A stretch of DNA of 64,000 nucleotides from Globodera rostochiensis (taxonomy: Eukaryota; Nematoda; Chromadorea; Rhabditida; Heteroderidae), in assembly GCA_018350325.1 (NCBI GenBank), contig JAEVLN010000012.1:744001-808000 (forward strand), given 5' to 3'. Positions 21,596 through 32,937 of this stretch are shown here, piece by piece. The notes beneath the pieces were generated by a model that saw only the letters and a list, made by a program, of their open reading frames with translations, was not told the origin of the DNA and did not search any database. Each line of letters starts with the position of its first letter. Position 1 is the first letter of the stretch. The translations under genes were made by a program, and so were the position numbers.

Positions 21596-24500
21596 ATGGG
21601 CACAGCCGACAACGACGCTTTTGTTGTTGAGAGAACGGCCGAGACAATCGGCGCCGGTGCCAATGCCAACCCCAACGCACTCACCAAAGCCGGCGGTGCT
21701 TACATTCCGCCGGCCAAACTGCGCATGATGATGCAGAAGCAAAGTGATGATAAACAGGTTATCTTCCAAAGAATGTGAAGCAGTCTAACGCGTTGTTAAT
21801 CCAAATTAAATACCTTTAAACAGTCCGAAGTCTATCAACGGGCGAATTGGGAGCAGCTGAAACGCAAAATTCACGGGCAAGTCAACCGCGTGAACGTGGC
21901 TAACATCGTCGACGTGGCGCGAACATTGCTGCAACAGAATTTGCTGCGCGGAAGGTTAAAAGTTATTTGAATGAGAATTATATAACAGAAACGGATGATG
22001 TACAGTTCATTAAATTCTTTTTTTATTAATTTTCTCGATTTGCCTTCAGGGGTCTGTTCGCGCGTTCGATCATCCAGGCTCAGGCCTTCTCGCCCTCTTT
22101 CTCCCACGTATTCTCCGCACTCGTGGCCATCGTCAACTCCAAATTCCCCAACGTCGGCGAGTTGGTGCTGCGTCGTTTGATCATCCAATTCAAACGGTCA
22201 TTTCGCCGCAACGACAAAACGACATGTCTGACGACGTGCAAATTCATCGCCCATTTGGCCAACCAACGAGTGGTGCGTGCGAGGGAAGGGAAGAGGGCGC
22301 GAAATGATCAGATTTTCTTTAATGATTCACTGGACTCATTAAGGCGCCGCCATAACTATCTGTTAAGAAAATTGGTCAAGAAATTACTAATTTTTCAAAA
22401 CAAAAGACTCCCCTTCTATTGTTTGAGGGGGAGGGCACTTGCCCCAAATGCCTCCCCCTCCTCTGGCTACGGACCTGCAACGAATTATTTTTTATTTTAG
22501 GCTCATGAAATCATTGTGTTGGAAATGCTCGTTTTGCTGATGCAACGGCCGACGGACGATTCGATTGAGGTCACAGTGACATTGCTGAAGGAGTGCGGGG
22601 CAATGCTTCTCAAAGTGACGCCCAAGGGGTCATTCGGTATAAGATAAAGACGCTTTATTCAGTAAAATCAAAGAAATGAATGATAGTAAGAGATGTATTG
22701 TGAAGATTTCAAAAACTCCAATTAAGCCGTGTTTGAACGCCTTCGCGCCGTGCTCAACGACTGCGACTCCATCCACGAGCGTACCCAATATATGATCGAG
22801 ACGATGCTCCACATTCGACAGTCCAAATTTGTGGTCGGAATATTCCCCCATAAGCATTAGCTTTTGAGTAAATCTACTCAAATATTTAAGACCAAATTCT
22901 AAAAATGCCGACTTCTCATTTTTTGTTTTCTTTTGTAACCGTAGGATAACAGAACATGAGCTTTTGATTGTTTTGGCTTTCAGGACTACCCGATCATGCT
23001 GGATGAGTTGGATCTTATCGACGAAGACGACCAAATTGCGCATTTGGTTCAGCTGAACCCGGAGAACGGGCGTCCTTATGACCCCGATTTGAACTTAAGT
23101 AAGGAATTTTATGAAATAATACTGAACTATCTTTTTTCATGGATAGAAATTCTGAGTCAAAAATGTAAGCTTAAAACCGTAAGTATTTGTTCAGATGTTT
23201 TCAAACACGACCCTGACTTTGAGAAGAACGAGGCGGAATACGAAGAAATTCGTAAGGAAATCATCGGAGACCCGGACGAGTCGGAGGAGGAGGAGGAGGC
23301 GGGCGCCGGGGGGGAGGAGAGCGACGAGGACGAAAAGAAAATGCCGGCAGAGAGTAAGTGCCGAAAATAGCAAAAGCATTTACTTCACTAGTGAATTAAA
23401 TTGTTTAGCTACCAGTGGCATGGAGATTTTGGACATGACGGAGCAGGACATGGTTTTTTCTCAATATTTTTTGTATAAAGACCAAATTATGCCATTTTAG
23501 GTCGCATTTCGTCGCAACGTCTATTTGACCATTCAGTCGTCGTTGGACTTCCAAGAAGCGGCACACAAATTGATCAAGAACGAGCTGAAGCCGGAGCTTG
23601 AGGTTTGTGCCGTCAATCCCCATAGTCAGGAAAATGCCGGAAAGCTTAACGGTTAAACTGGATGTCAATACAATTTTTAAATATTTAAATCGTTGAATGT
23701 TTGCTTTTGACTTCAGAACGAATTGTGCCACATGATCGTCGACTGCTGTGCCCAACAGCGCACTTATCAACGCTTCTACGGACTGCTCGCGGAACGCTTC
23801 TGCCGCTTGCGCAAAGAGTTTCAGGTGATTCATTGCATAAATCCATCCAAAATCAATTTATTAAAGATCATAAAAACTGTGTATTCCAGGTCGCTTTTGA
23901 GCAGATTGCTCGCGACACTTACTACGCCATCCACCGGTTTGACCACACAAAACTGCAGAACATGGCCAAGCTGGTGGCACATTTGCTGACAACGGTCGGT
24001 CGGGGACCAATTTCTTTCACCGTTTAAAAGGGCAACCAAACGAATTTAGGACTCGATCAGTTGGGAAGTTCTAAGCGAAATCAAATTGAACGAGGGCGAC
24101 ACAACATCTTCTGGAAGGGTTTACATCAAACTTTTGTTCTTGGAGTTGGTGGAAAGCATGTCGTTGGTCAAAGTGTACGAGCGGATTTGCGACCCGTCAG
24201 TCAAATACGGACCCCCAAATGCTTTACATTTTCCGGCCATAATATTTCAGGACATTGCAAACGGCCATGGAAGGACTGTTCCCGCGGGATCATCCCCAGA
24301 AAACGCGATTTGCTATCAACTTTTTCTCTCTGATCGGAATTGGAGGACTGACGTGAGTTGTTTAAGCAATAACAATTCCTTTTCATGTCCATTTTAAGGA
24401 TCGATTTGCGGGAGCATCTTGCAAAAGTGGAAAGGAATCAGAAGAAGAAGGAGGTGAAGCAGGAAGCTCAAGGAACTTCTTCCTCCTCGTCGTCATCATC

Positions 24501-24645
24501 GTCGGATTCCTCCTCCTCCTCGTCTTCAGAGGAAGAGCGGAGGGAAAGAAGGAGGCGGGCACGAGAGAAGAAGAAGCGGTCAAAGAAAGAGGGGGCCAAA
24601 AGAGAAGAGAGAGGCGAAAAGAAAGTGAAAAAGGCGAGGAAATGA
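21596..24645 (+). CDS. CWC22: Pre-mRNA splicing factor CWC22
   Basis: CWC22 binds the helicase eIF4A3, is needed for spliceosome activation and places exon junction complexes; the C. elegans orthologue is let-858. Fourteen exons join in frame to 627 residues (21596-21757, 21824-21954, 22050-22272, 22501-22636, 22727-22830, 22984-23098, 23195-23353, 23409-23452, 23501-23602, 23717-23824, 23890-23994, 24050-24195, 24251-24352, 24399-24645). The N-terminal [11 protein letters not shown] precedes a MIF4G domain (roughly residues 55-300). An acidic linker then leads to an MA3 domain ([43 protein letters not shown]). The C-terminus is a poly-serine block followed by a Lys/Arg/Glu-rich nuclear tail. 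The human protein has longer N- and C-terminal arms. A gap of only 275 bp separates it from the next gene on the same strand. Confidence 0.95.
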
Positions 24646-24920
24646 CCGGTCGTCTGATGCACACATCAATTGTTTTATTTATGCATCTCATCACACCAAT
24701 TTTGGATGTTTAAACAATTCATAATTTTGTAGAACCTTTGTGGTGGTTGGTTGTCAAGCTTAACTTAGCATACCAAATCTGGAAAAAAGATAAACGAAGT
24801 TAATCGACCGATTTGGTGTCTCTGTCTCATGCACAACAATAATAACAGACATTATCTAATTCAGATTTTTTAAAAATTTGTTTTTGCTTTGTCTGAAGTT
24901 TATCCGTCCGGTTCGGGCAA

Positions 24921-27900
24921 ATGTCAGTGGCAAAATTGGCTCAGCTTAAGGAATGGCGGGACATTTACACGCGCTTGTGCCAAGTGCCTGCACTAAGCTC
25001 AGCCAAAATTTGTGCACCGACCGCAGACTCAAACAACAAACATGTCCAAGTTGTCCTTTGGCTACGCTTTTTAAGCTCATTTTGATCGGAATCAAACATT
25101 TTTGTGTTTTGTTTTATGTAAAAAAAGTAAATTTCAAGCAGGGAAACCCGTTGTTACTTACGGGGAACTTCCATTTCTAGCCCTCACAAATATTTGCAGT
25201 TGAATATATAAATGTGGAGCCCTGGTTTTGCCTGGTTTACACGACTTTTGCAATTTCATGGCGCCAAACGGGCTGATAATGACCGTTATAAATTTATGGG
25301 GGATGTTTTGAAAGGGTTTAATTCCGCCAAAAAACTTATTTTATTATAAGCTCTGTTTTTTCTATTCATCAAAATCAATTTCCCCCTCTCTTTTTTCGGT
25401 CGTCAGCGTTTGGACGAGCCGAGCGCCGTCTGTGGAGAAAACGGTCAGACAGCAGCGCGTTCACACGCTTTTGCAGACGAATGACGGCCCGAAGCGATTG
25501 TCCACGGTCGCCACCATTTGCCTTCCAATGATAAACACTGAGTCAGTCAATTCATTAAAAACCAAAACATAATAATAATTTGGCAATTTCTTAGTAAAAT
25601 CCGTTCAAAAAAATTCTTGGAAAATTTTCTTGAATTTTAGTGCTCAGCAATTGTCGTTGAGTCCGTCGGGCACAAAAACGGCGACATTGGTCGAATTTAA
25701 GAATGGAACGGCTGCTGAAGGCGACCGAAAACAGTTTATCAGAGTGAATTTTTGTTTCAACACACATTCACGGAAAATGAGCACTTTTTGTACTGATTTT
25801 GGGGAAAGAAAGTAAAACAAATTGTAAGCCAAAAAGACCCGTTTTCAAAATCCGGCAAATTCCAATTAAACAAATGCCGTTGAGGTGATTGACAATGGCA
25901 CCGGTGCCGAAATTTGCTGTGCCAATGTGTCGGGCTTGAACAAACACGGCCCAATCATCGGGGGACATTTCGGCTGTTTTCGGTGGTCCAACGGCGAGGA
26001 TCGGCTCCTTTATTTAGCGGAGCAGCGATTGACTGACCGACTGGCGAAGTTCCATGACGCGGGTCTCGAGTGGGGGGAGACGGACAAAATGGAGAAGAAA
26101 TTGCTTGTGAGTGGACATGACGCGGCTTTGACGGGGTGGGCGAATTGGAAAAGGCCAAGCAAGCTGGCATTTCAAAAGAGATAGATTTCCTATATCGTCT
26201 TGTCTTTTTTTTTCTTCTTTATATTGTTGAATGGGTTGAAGCTGGTCGAAATGGAATTCTATTGACCTCGACGAACATCTTTAGATTTTGATTTGATTGA
26301 TTGATTGATTGATCGATCGCTCGCCCATTTTCAGGGGGAAAAGTTCCAACTGCGCGACTCGTGGGGCGAACAATGCGCCAATGTGAAACAACCGGTGATT
26401 TGTGTGTTCAAAATTAGCGACCAAAGTGTGGAGCTTTTTGACGAAGAATGGCTTGGCAAAGTGACGCCCCAATCGGTCGGTTCACTTTTTGGGCTGCAAA
26501 TTGTAATTCCAAATATTGAGAAAACTCAAAAGGGTTTTTGTCGGGCTTATCTCGACACAATTTTTGAAAGTCCGGATTGGAAAAAACAATATTAATTTAA
26601 AAAATTGTTCTTAAAGTTTGGCGTCTTCGTTCATTTTAAATTATTATTTTAGCTCGTTTGGTCTCCCGACGATTCGTCCGTTGTTTTTGTCGGATTGGAC
26701 AACGAACCCTTCCGTCTTGGACGTATCTTTTGCTCCAATCGAAAGTTTGTGAAAAACCAAATTTTGCTTTTGTTTGGTGTATCTCTCTGGTCCGTAATGC
26801 CCCCCTGGCCAACATAAATTCTTTTTTTCACGTTCAGAGGCCTCCTTTATGTGTTGGAGCTTTCTTCCCGCCGTTTTTCGACCATCGATCACCAAAATGA
26901 AGCTTTTTCTTCTTCCAAAGCCTTTCATTTCTCACCGGATGGCAAACATTTGTTGGCTTTTGCTCGAAATGCGAGGGATCGGACCGCACAATGCGTCGAT
27001 GGCATTGTGCCAAGTGAGCAAAAATAATTCAATACAAATGATGACAGGTGACATTATTTTGTCGGCATTTCATTTTTGAATGTGTGTAAGGATTAGGGGG
27101 GCAACGGTTGCGCTCCTTTAAATGTTATGCCGTTAAATGTTTCAAGTTCGGTTGGGACCCGTCGTTGAACAGTGCGCAACGTTTGGAAGTGCTCATCCCA
27201 ACGGTGGACAGCCCGCCGCCGTCCGATCGGACGTCCTTCCCGGGCTGTTTTGATCCGGGCGTGCCGTCGCGCGCATGGAGTCGGGACAGCCGGTTCTTCT
27301 TCTTCACCACAACTTGGCACAACAAAACGGTGAGTTTGTTTTGTTTTTAATATTAATTATTCGCAATTTCATAAATTTATTTTGCATTTTGTCACCGAAA
27401 TTTTAAAAATGAGAAAAAAATTTTGAATAATTCAGAAAATTATACGCGTCGATTTGCACAACGGCGGTCAGTGGGCGTGCGTTGCGTCAGAACATTTGGA
27501 GGGCAATTGGACGTTGGTCGATGTTTTTGGAGACTTTTTGCTCGCTCAACACGCGGCACCCAACCGACCGCACTCTCTGCACATCGCCGACCTCGGCTCG
27601 GCCGTCGATGGTCTGTTGGCATTGGCACAAAAGTGGGGGGGGGGGGGGAATTGGTTTTTTATTTCTGAAAACGAATTCAATTCACAAAACAATTTCGATG
27701 TGTCAAAAATAAATTCAGAAAGTGTAAAATATGAACGAAAAAAAACTAAAGTGTCATAATCGTTCTCCAATTTTTGTTGAATATTTCCCCATTTTGGCAG
27801 CTTCAGAACCTTCCGATTGGTGGCACTCATTGAACAGCTTCGAAAAAGATCAAAAAGGGAAAGTCGGTGCCATGTGGGATTGGCGAACGGTTGCATTTAA

Positions 27901-29511
27901 ACGCGAAGGTCAGCAGCGTGAGCTTCAGTTAGAGTTGTGATTGATCGCAATTTTAAAAATGTCAGAGGGCGAGCAGTACGAGGGCATTCTGATCTGGCCA
28001 AGGACGGATGCCAACAACGCTGGGGAGCAGAAACAGAAGCTGGGTCTGGTGGTCACACCTCACGGGGGTCCGCACGCCGCCTCGACGTGCACGTAATTGT
28101 TTTTGTCTGAAATCTGAACTATCTTTCTCCATTCTAAGATGGATTCATCGGGACCAGCAGATGCTGCTTGAGAACGGTTACGCCTTGTTGATGGTCAACT
28201 ACCACGGCTCCATCGGCTATGGTGACCGTTTCGTGTGTTCGTTGCCCGGACGCTGTGGTGAACTCGACGTTGAGGACGTTCATGTAAATTGAAGGGGGTT
28301 AAAATCGGTTATGAGTGGGATTTGAACCTGAACTTTCCGCTATGCGGGGGTCAACCAAACAAAACCTCGATGTAGATGAACTGCTTCAATTACTTTTGCT
28401 GTTTTCACGGGTGTCAAATTCTCTTGCAAAGAGAGAGAGAGTAATCACTTCAGTACGCAGTCCAAACCACGCTGGTCTCTTCGCCTGACCTTCTTGACCC
28501 AAACAGAGTGGCGCTGTACGGCGGCTCCCACGGCGGCTTCCTTGTTTCCCATCTGATCGGGCAGTATCCGGTGGGATTTGCTTAACACTGGTGTTGTGCC
28601 CCCCATTTGACCGGGGAGAGTTTTAGGATTTTTGATCTGACGCTCAAGAAATGATCAAAATTTCTTGGAATTAGCTATCACTAGAAACTCCTGAGTCCAT
28701 TGATCGACTAAATCGTAAATCCAATGTTTCGTTTGATTAAAGAATAGAGTGTTATAGGACTTTTACAAGTCTTGTGTGGCTTTGAACCCCGTGCTGGACA
28801 TTGCCTCCATGTGGGCCGTGACGGACATTCCGGATTGGTAGGCAGAAAACTTTATCAAACAATTTGAATCATCTTTTGAATTTTTAAGGGCGATTTACGA
28901 AGGCACCGGACGCTTCCCGGACTATTGGCCAACGGATGGACGTCGTCGGTCGCCGGCGGATTTGGCCCCGTCGTCGGAAGAACGCGAACGAATGCACAAA
29001 GCGTCGCCAATTGCCCACGTGCATAAGGTCGGCATGGCACAACGACAATCCCCCCCCCCCCGCCATAATGATTCATTATCTTATTAATCGATTAATGTGG
29101 CATTATTTTAAGTTTTAGCAATACGACGCCTCCCTGAAGGCTGGGCGGGCGCGGGCAATTCATTTCCCTGTCCATTTGCCCTCATTTATTCCAAATGTTG
29201 AAGTTCAGGTGAAGACTCCCTACCTTTTGCTGATCGGAGAGAAGGACTTGCGCGTGGCGCCCCATTACAAAGGGTTTGTCGGAGTGCTGAAAGCAAACGG
29301 AGTCAAATGCAAGTGCGTTGTTTCTGAACAAATTTATTTTGCATGTTTTATTGTCATTTCCCATCACAGAGTGCTCTCCTACCCGTCGTCCTGTCACCCG
29401 CTGGAAGAGGTGGACGTCGAGGCGGACCTCGCCGTCAACATGGTCAAATGGTTTTATGAGACAGTGTCCACGGCGTCCGACAATGGCGCTGGTGCGGACG
29501 GTGACAAATGA
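24921..29511 (+). CDS. APEH: Acylaminoacyl-peptidase (prolyl oligopeptidase family, S9C)
   Basis: APEH is a cytosolic serine peptidase that removes N-acetylated amino acids from peptides. I see about 17 exons, from ATG 24921 ([19 protein letters not shown]) to TGA 29511. The beta-propeller half is recognisable in [20 protein letters not shown] and [16 protein letters not shown] blocks. The catalytic half holds [24 protein letters not shown], the nucleophile in YGGSHGGF, the Asp in LIGEKDLRV and the His in SSCHPLEE, so the triad is complete. Clear exons include 25641-25743, 25885-26106, 26335-26475, 26653-26744, 26838-27013, 27097-27329, 27966-28092, 28139-28283, 28454-28570, 28770-28837, 28889-29027, 29209-29312 and 29370-29511. 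The joins after exon 1 (25049), exon 9 (27632) and exon 13 are not resolved. At the last, about five family residues after IGQYP are missing, so a microexon may be hidden in 28571-28769. Confidence 0.92.
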
Positions 29512-29745
29512 TCAATGAGGGGAAACTTCTGAATCAACCCTCTCAATCTGCTTTAATTGACCATTTACTTTGTTACGATTTATAATTAATTTTATTAATT
29601 TACTTATTGTTTTAATTTGTAAGGTTAAAGACAATGTCTGTCAAAGATCGGAGCAATGCCATAATTATAACATTCATTTTCTTCATTTGTTTTATTCTTT
29701 TACTACGTTTAAATTTGTGCATTTTTAAATTCACATTTTAAAAGG

Positions 29746-32733
29746 ATGAGGCGTTTTTCGATTTCGCCTGACATTCTGGAGAGGCTCCATTTCGTCAATG
29801 GTGCCAGGACGGGCCTAACGAAGTGCCGAGGCGAAGGCGAGTTCACCGTGTACGAGCCTCGCAACGGTCGGTTATTTGGGGGCGTCGTTTCCTGTGGGGA
29901 AGGCATTTTTCATTGGACGAGGGATTGGCACAAACATTTTAATGCGCGGGCGTCGCTTTGTTCAGGTGCCGTTCTCACCAAATTCCGCGCGGCCGACAAA
30001 GCGAGCATTGATCAGATCGCTTCGCAGGCGCACGAAGCGCAACGAAAGTGGGCGAACGTGCCGTGGATCGAACGGCGACAAATTCTCAACGGCACCGCCC
30101 ATTTGTTGCGGTAGGCGGGGCAAATGCATTCATCGCATGGAAATTGATCTTTTTTTTACCAAAGAAGTCGTACGAAAAGTGCCAAAGTTGTTAGTGTGAC
30201 TTTTTCATCGCCCTAACGCTGTTGGTTGGTTGTATGGTCCGGTTCACAAAAAATATTTTGATCTGGTGTTTTGCTCGCGCTAATGTATCAGACTGCCGCC
30301 GGGGGTCCTGGGCTGATCCGGGTGTTTGTGACGGCATCTGATCTGCCCGTAATAGGCCATACGAATCAAGTCATGATCAATCAGATAGCGTGATCTGAGG
30401 GTGACCAAAAATCATTTCACATTCCAGGAGGCACGCCAATGAAATCGCCGTTTGGGAAGTGCGCGACAACGGCAAACCGATCAGTGAAGCAAAGGCCGAC
30501 GTGCTTTCCTGTGCCGACACTTTCGAGTCAGAAGATTGTGTGGGGGGACGGGAGCTTACTTTTAAATGTTGGCACAGATATTTTGCCGGGATTAATTTGT
30601 CGGGCGAACACATTCCCTATGACGGGGAGTGCTCGGGGCGTTTTGCGTACACGCGGCGCGAACCGTTCGGAGTGGTCGGCGCCATCGGAGCGTGGAATTA
30701 TCCGATTCAGGCACAAAAAGATGAAAATTCTTTTATTTGATAAAAAAACATTATTATTTTAGACCGCTTCGTGGAAAATTGCCCCGGCGATTGCGTGCGG
30801 AAATGCCATTCTGTACAAACCGAGTCCGCTGGCGCCAATTTCAAGCGTAAATTCAAAAAATAAAAAGGACACAAATTCTTCAAACCCCAAAACTGTTTCA
30901 AAAGATTTAACAAATGCTTTGAAGTGAACAAATAATGATTATTCTTTTAGGTACTGCTCGCAAAGCTTCTCCAATGCGCCGGCCTCCCCGACGGCGTCGT
31001 CAACATTGTGCAGGGCGGCGCCGACACGGGCGCCAAACTGTGCGAAAATCGAACGATAAAAAAGGTGGGGGAAATTTGAAGCGTTTTTTCCCGAAATATT
31101 TTACATTTTGGAAAGTGGTTTAAATCTGTGAATCAAATCCGAAATCAAATTCATAAATTCATTTTCGTCTTATTTGGCAACATTTTTCTCACTCAGATTT
31201 CCTTCACGGGCAGTGTCAACACGGGCAAAAACATTGCAAGTGCTTGCGCTGCTGACCATTTGAAGGTGCACATTCACTTTTTTGGAAATTTATTTAATTT
31301 CATTTTCTATTTTTCAAATATTTTGAATTTTGTTTGTCCAAACAAATAAAAAATGTCCGTTTTGGAGCCGTGCACACTCGAGTTGGGCGGCAAAAGTGCG
31401 TGCATTGTGTTTGAGGACGCGGACGTGACGATGGCGGTGCACGGGGCCATGTTGGCCAACTTCCTCAGCCAGGGCCAAGTGTGCAGCAACGCCTCCAAAG
31501 TGCTTGTGCACCGCAAAGTGTTGGAGCAGTTCATGCAGCAAATTGTGCACCTGACGGAGAACATGCGTATCGGAGTGGGTGACCTCCACGCGCAATTGAA
31601 GACCCAAAACGTTGTTGCACAGGACCCGCTCAACGAGTGCACCCACGTGGGCGCCTGCATTTCACAGCAGCACATGGACAAAGTGCGGCAATTCGTTCGC
31701 ACAGCCGTCGAGGAGGAGGGAGCCAAACTGCTGACGGGCGGCGAACGGGTCACCACCATACAGGGTCGGCCAGTTCATTCCATTTACACCAAAGGGAGGG
31801 GAGGGGGGGGGGGGGGCTCGTCCCGTAGTTTTGTCTCCGGGGGGCTCGTCCCGTAGTTTTGTCTCCGGGGGGCTCGTCCCGTAGTTTTGTCTCCGGGGGG
31901 CTCGTCCCGTAGTTTTGTCTCCGGGGGGCTCGTCCCGTAGTTTTGTCTCCGGGGGGCTCATCCCGTAGTTTTGTCTCCGGGGGGCTCATCCCGTAGTTTT
32001 GTCTCCGGGGGGCTCGTCCTGAAGGGGTGGTCTCCGCCGTTTTGTTAGGAGACCGTCCGTTTTGGCCTCGTCTACTTTGAAGCTTTAGGCTTGGAGCGTG
32101 GCTATTTCTTGTCCCCCTGCATTCTCACCAATATCACGCCAAAAATGGCGGTCTATCGGCACGAGATCTTCGGCCCGGTGTTGCTCATTATTCCGTTTGA
32201 TGACGACGAAGTTTTTTATTTACGTTAAGCGATAAACTTTACAAAAAATGTTTGCTTAAAGGAGGCACTTCGTATGGCAAATGACACGGAATTCGGCTTG
32301 GCCGGTGGCGTTTTTACAAAGTTGTTAATGAATTTGAGACGATTTGTATAACCGGGGGGTTTCAATGCCAAAAGTTATAATAAGCAATTTCGGAAGCTTC
32401 TTCCTTCACTCAGTCCCTTCCCCCGCAGGGATTTGGCGAGGGCCCACAAATTCGCTGCTCGGATGAGCGCCGGCAACGTGTACATCAACACGTACAACGA
32501 TGCCCACCCGAATGTGCCGTTTGGGGGCTTCAATCAGTCCGGGTATGGCACATTGGAGACTTTTTAGATTTATTAGCATTTTTTGATTAAACATATAGTT
32601 AATTAAATTACTTTCATTCACTTATTGTAAAAGTTATGGGCGTGAAAACGGCGAGGCGTCCGTGTGGAGCTACACTCAAGTGAAGGCCGTGTTTGTGAAC
32701 GCAACCGATCGTTTGGACAGTCCATTTGCTTAA
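29746..32733 (+). CDS. ALDH9A1: Aldehyde dehydrogenase, ALDH9 (4-trimethylaminobutyraldehyde dehydrogenase) type
   Basis: ALDH9 oxidises 4-trimethylaminobutyraldehyde in carnitine synthesis and other aminoaldehydes with NAD; the C. elegans homologue is alh-9. Twelve exons join in frame to 518 residues (29746-29866, 29966-30110, 30428-30526, 30578-30710, 30763-30846, 30951-31064, 31197-31265, 31368-31764, 32089-32210, 32262-32320, 32429-32542, 32634-32733); human ALDH9A1 has about 494-518. Landmarks are [30 protein letters not shown] (NAD site), the catalytic Glu in LELGGKS, the catalytic Cys in [17 protein letters not shown] and [15 protein letters not shown]. Intron 4 (30711-30762) is GC-AG. 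Intron 8 carries a 28-bp minisatellite. The ATG is directly preceded by an acceptor-like tttaaaag, and the gap to APEH is only 234 bp, fitting an operon. Confidence 0.93.
31811..32036. repeat. 28-bp minisatellite in ALDH9 intron 8
   Basis: Seven near-identical copies of a 28-bp unit (core CTCGTCCCGTAGTTTTGTCT followed by CCGGGGGG), then one diverged partial copy. The last two full units share a G-to-A change (CTCATCCC). The array fills most of the 324-bp intron. Confidence 0.9.
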
Positions 32734-32937
32734 GACGGAGGAGATCAATCAATCATTTGTGATCGGACCATTTCTTTTTGTTCATATTCATTTTTGTCAA
32801 AATTTTAATTTTGAAATTAATTAATAGAATAGGTAAATTCAGTTTTATACATAAATGGAAATGTGTAAAGCGTAATAAAACAAAAAAAAAGTGGCGAGGT
32901 GTTTGGGAAAGTTTTTGCACAAAACGCGCGCATTGTG

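Noticed and set aside
28330..28420. tRNA-like sequence on the minus strand (GTTCAAATCCCAC)
   Set aside because: The T-loop motif is present, but the T stem pairs at only two positions and no acceptor or anticodon stem can be drawn. It lies in an APEH intron.
31811..32036. CRISPR-like array of regular repeats
   Set aside because: Units are directly abutting without unique spacers and lie in a eukaryotic intron, so this is a minisatellite. The same holds for 44436-44690 and 56228-56462.
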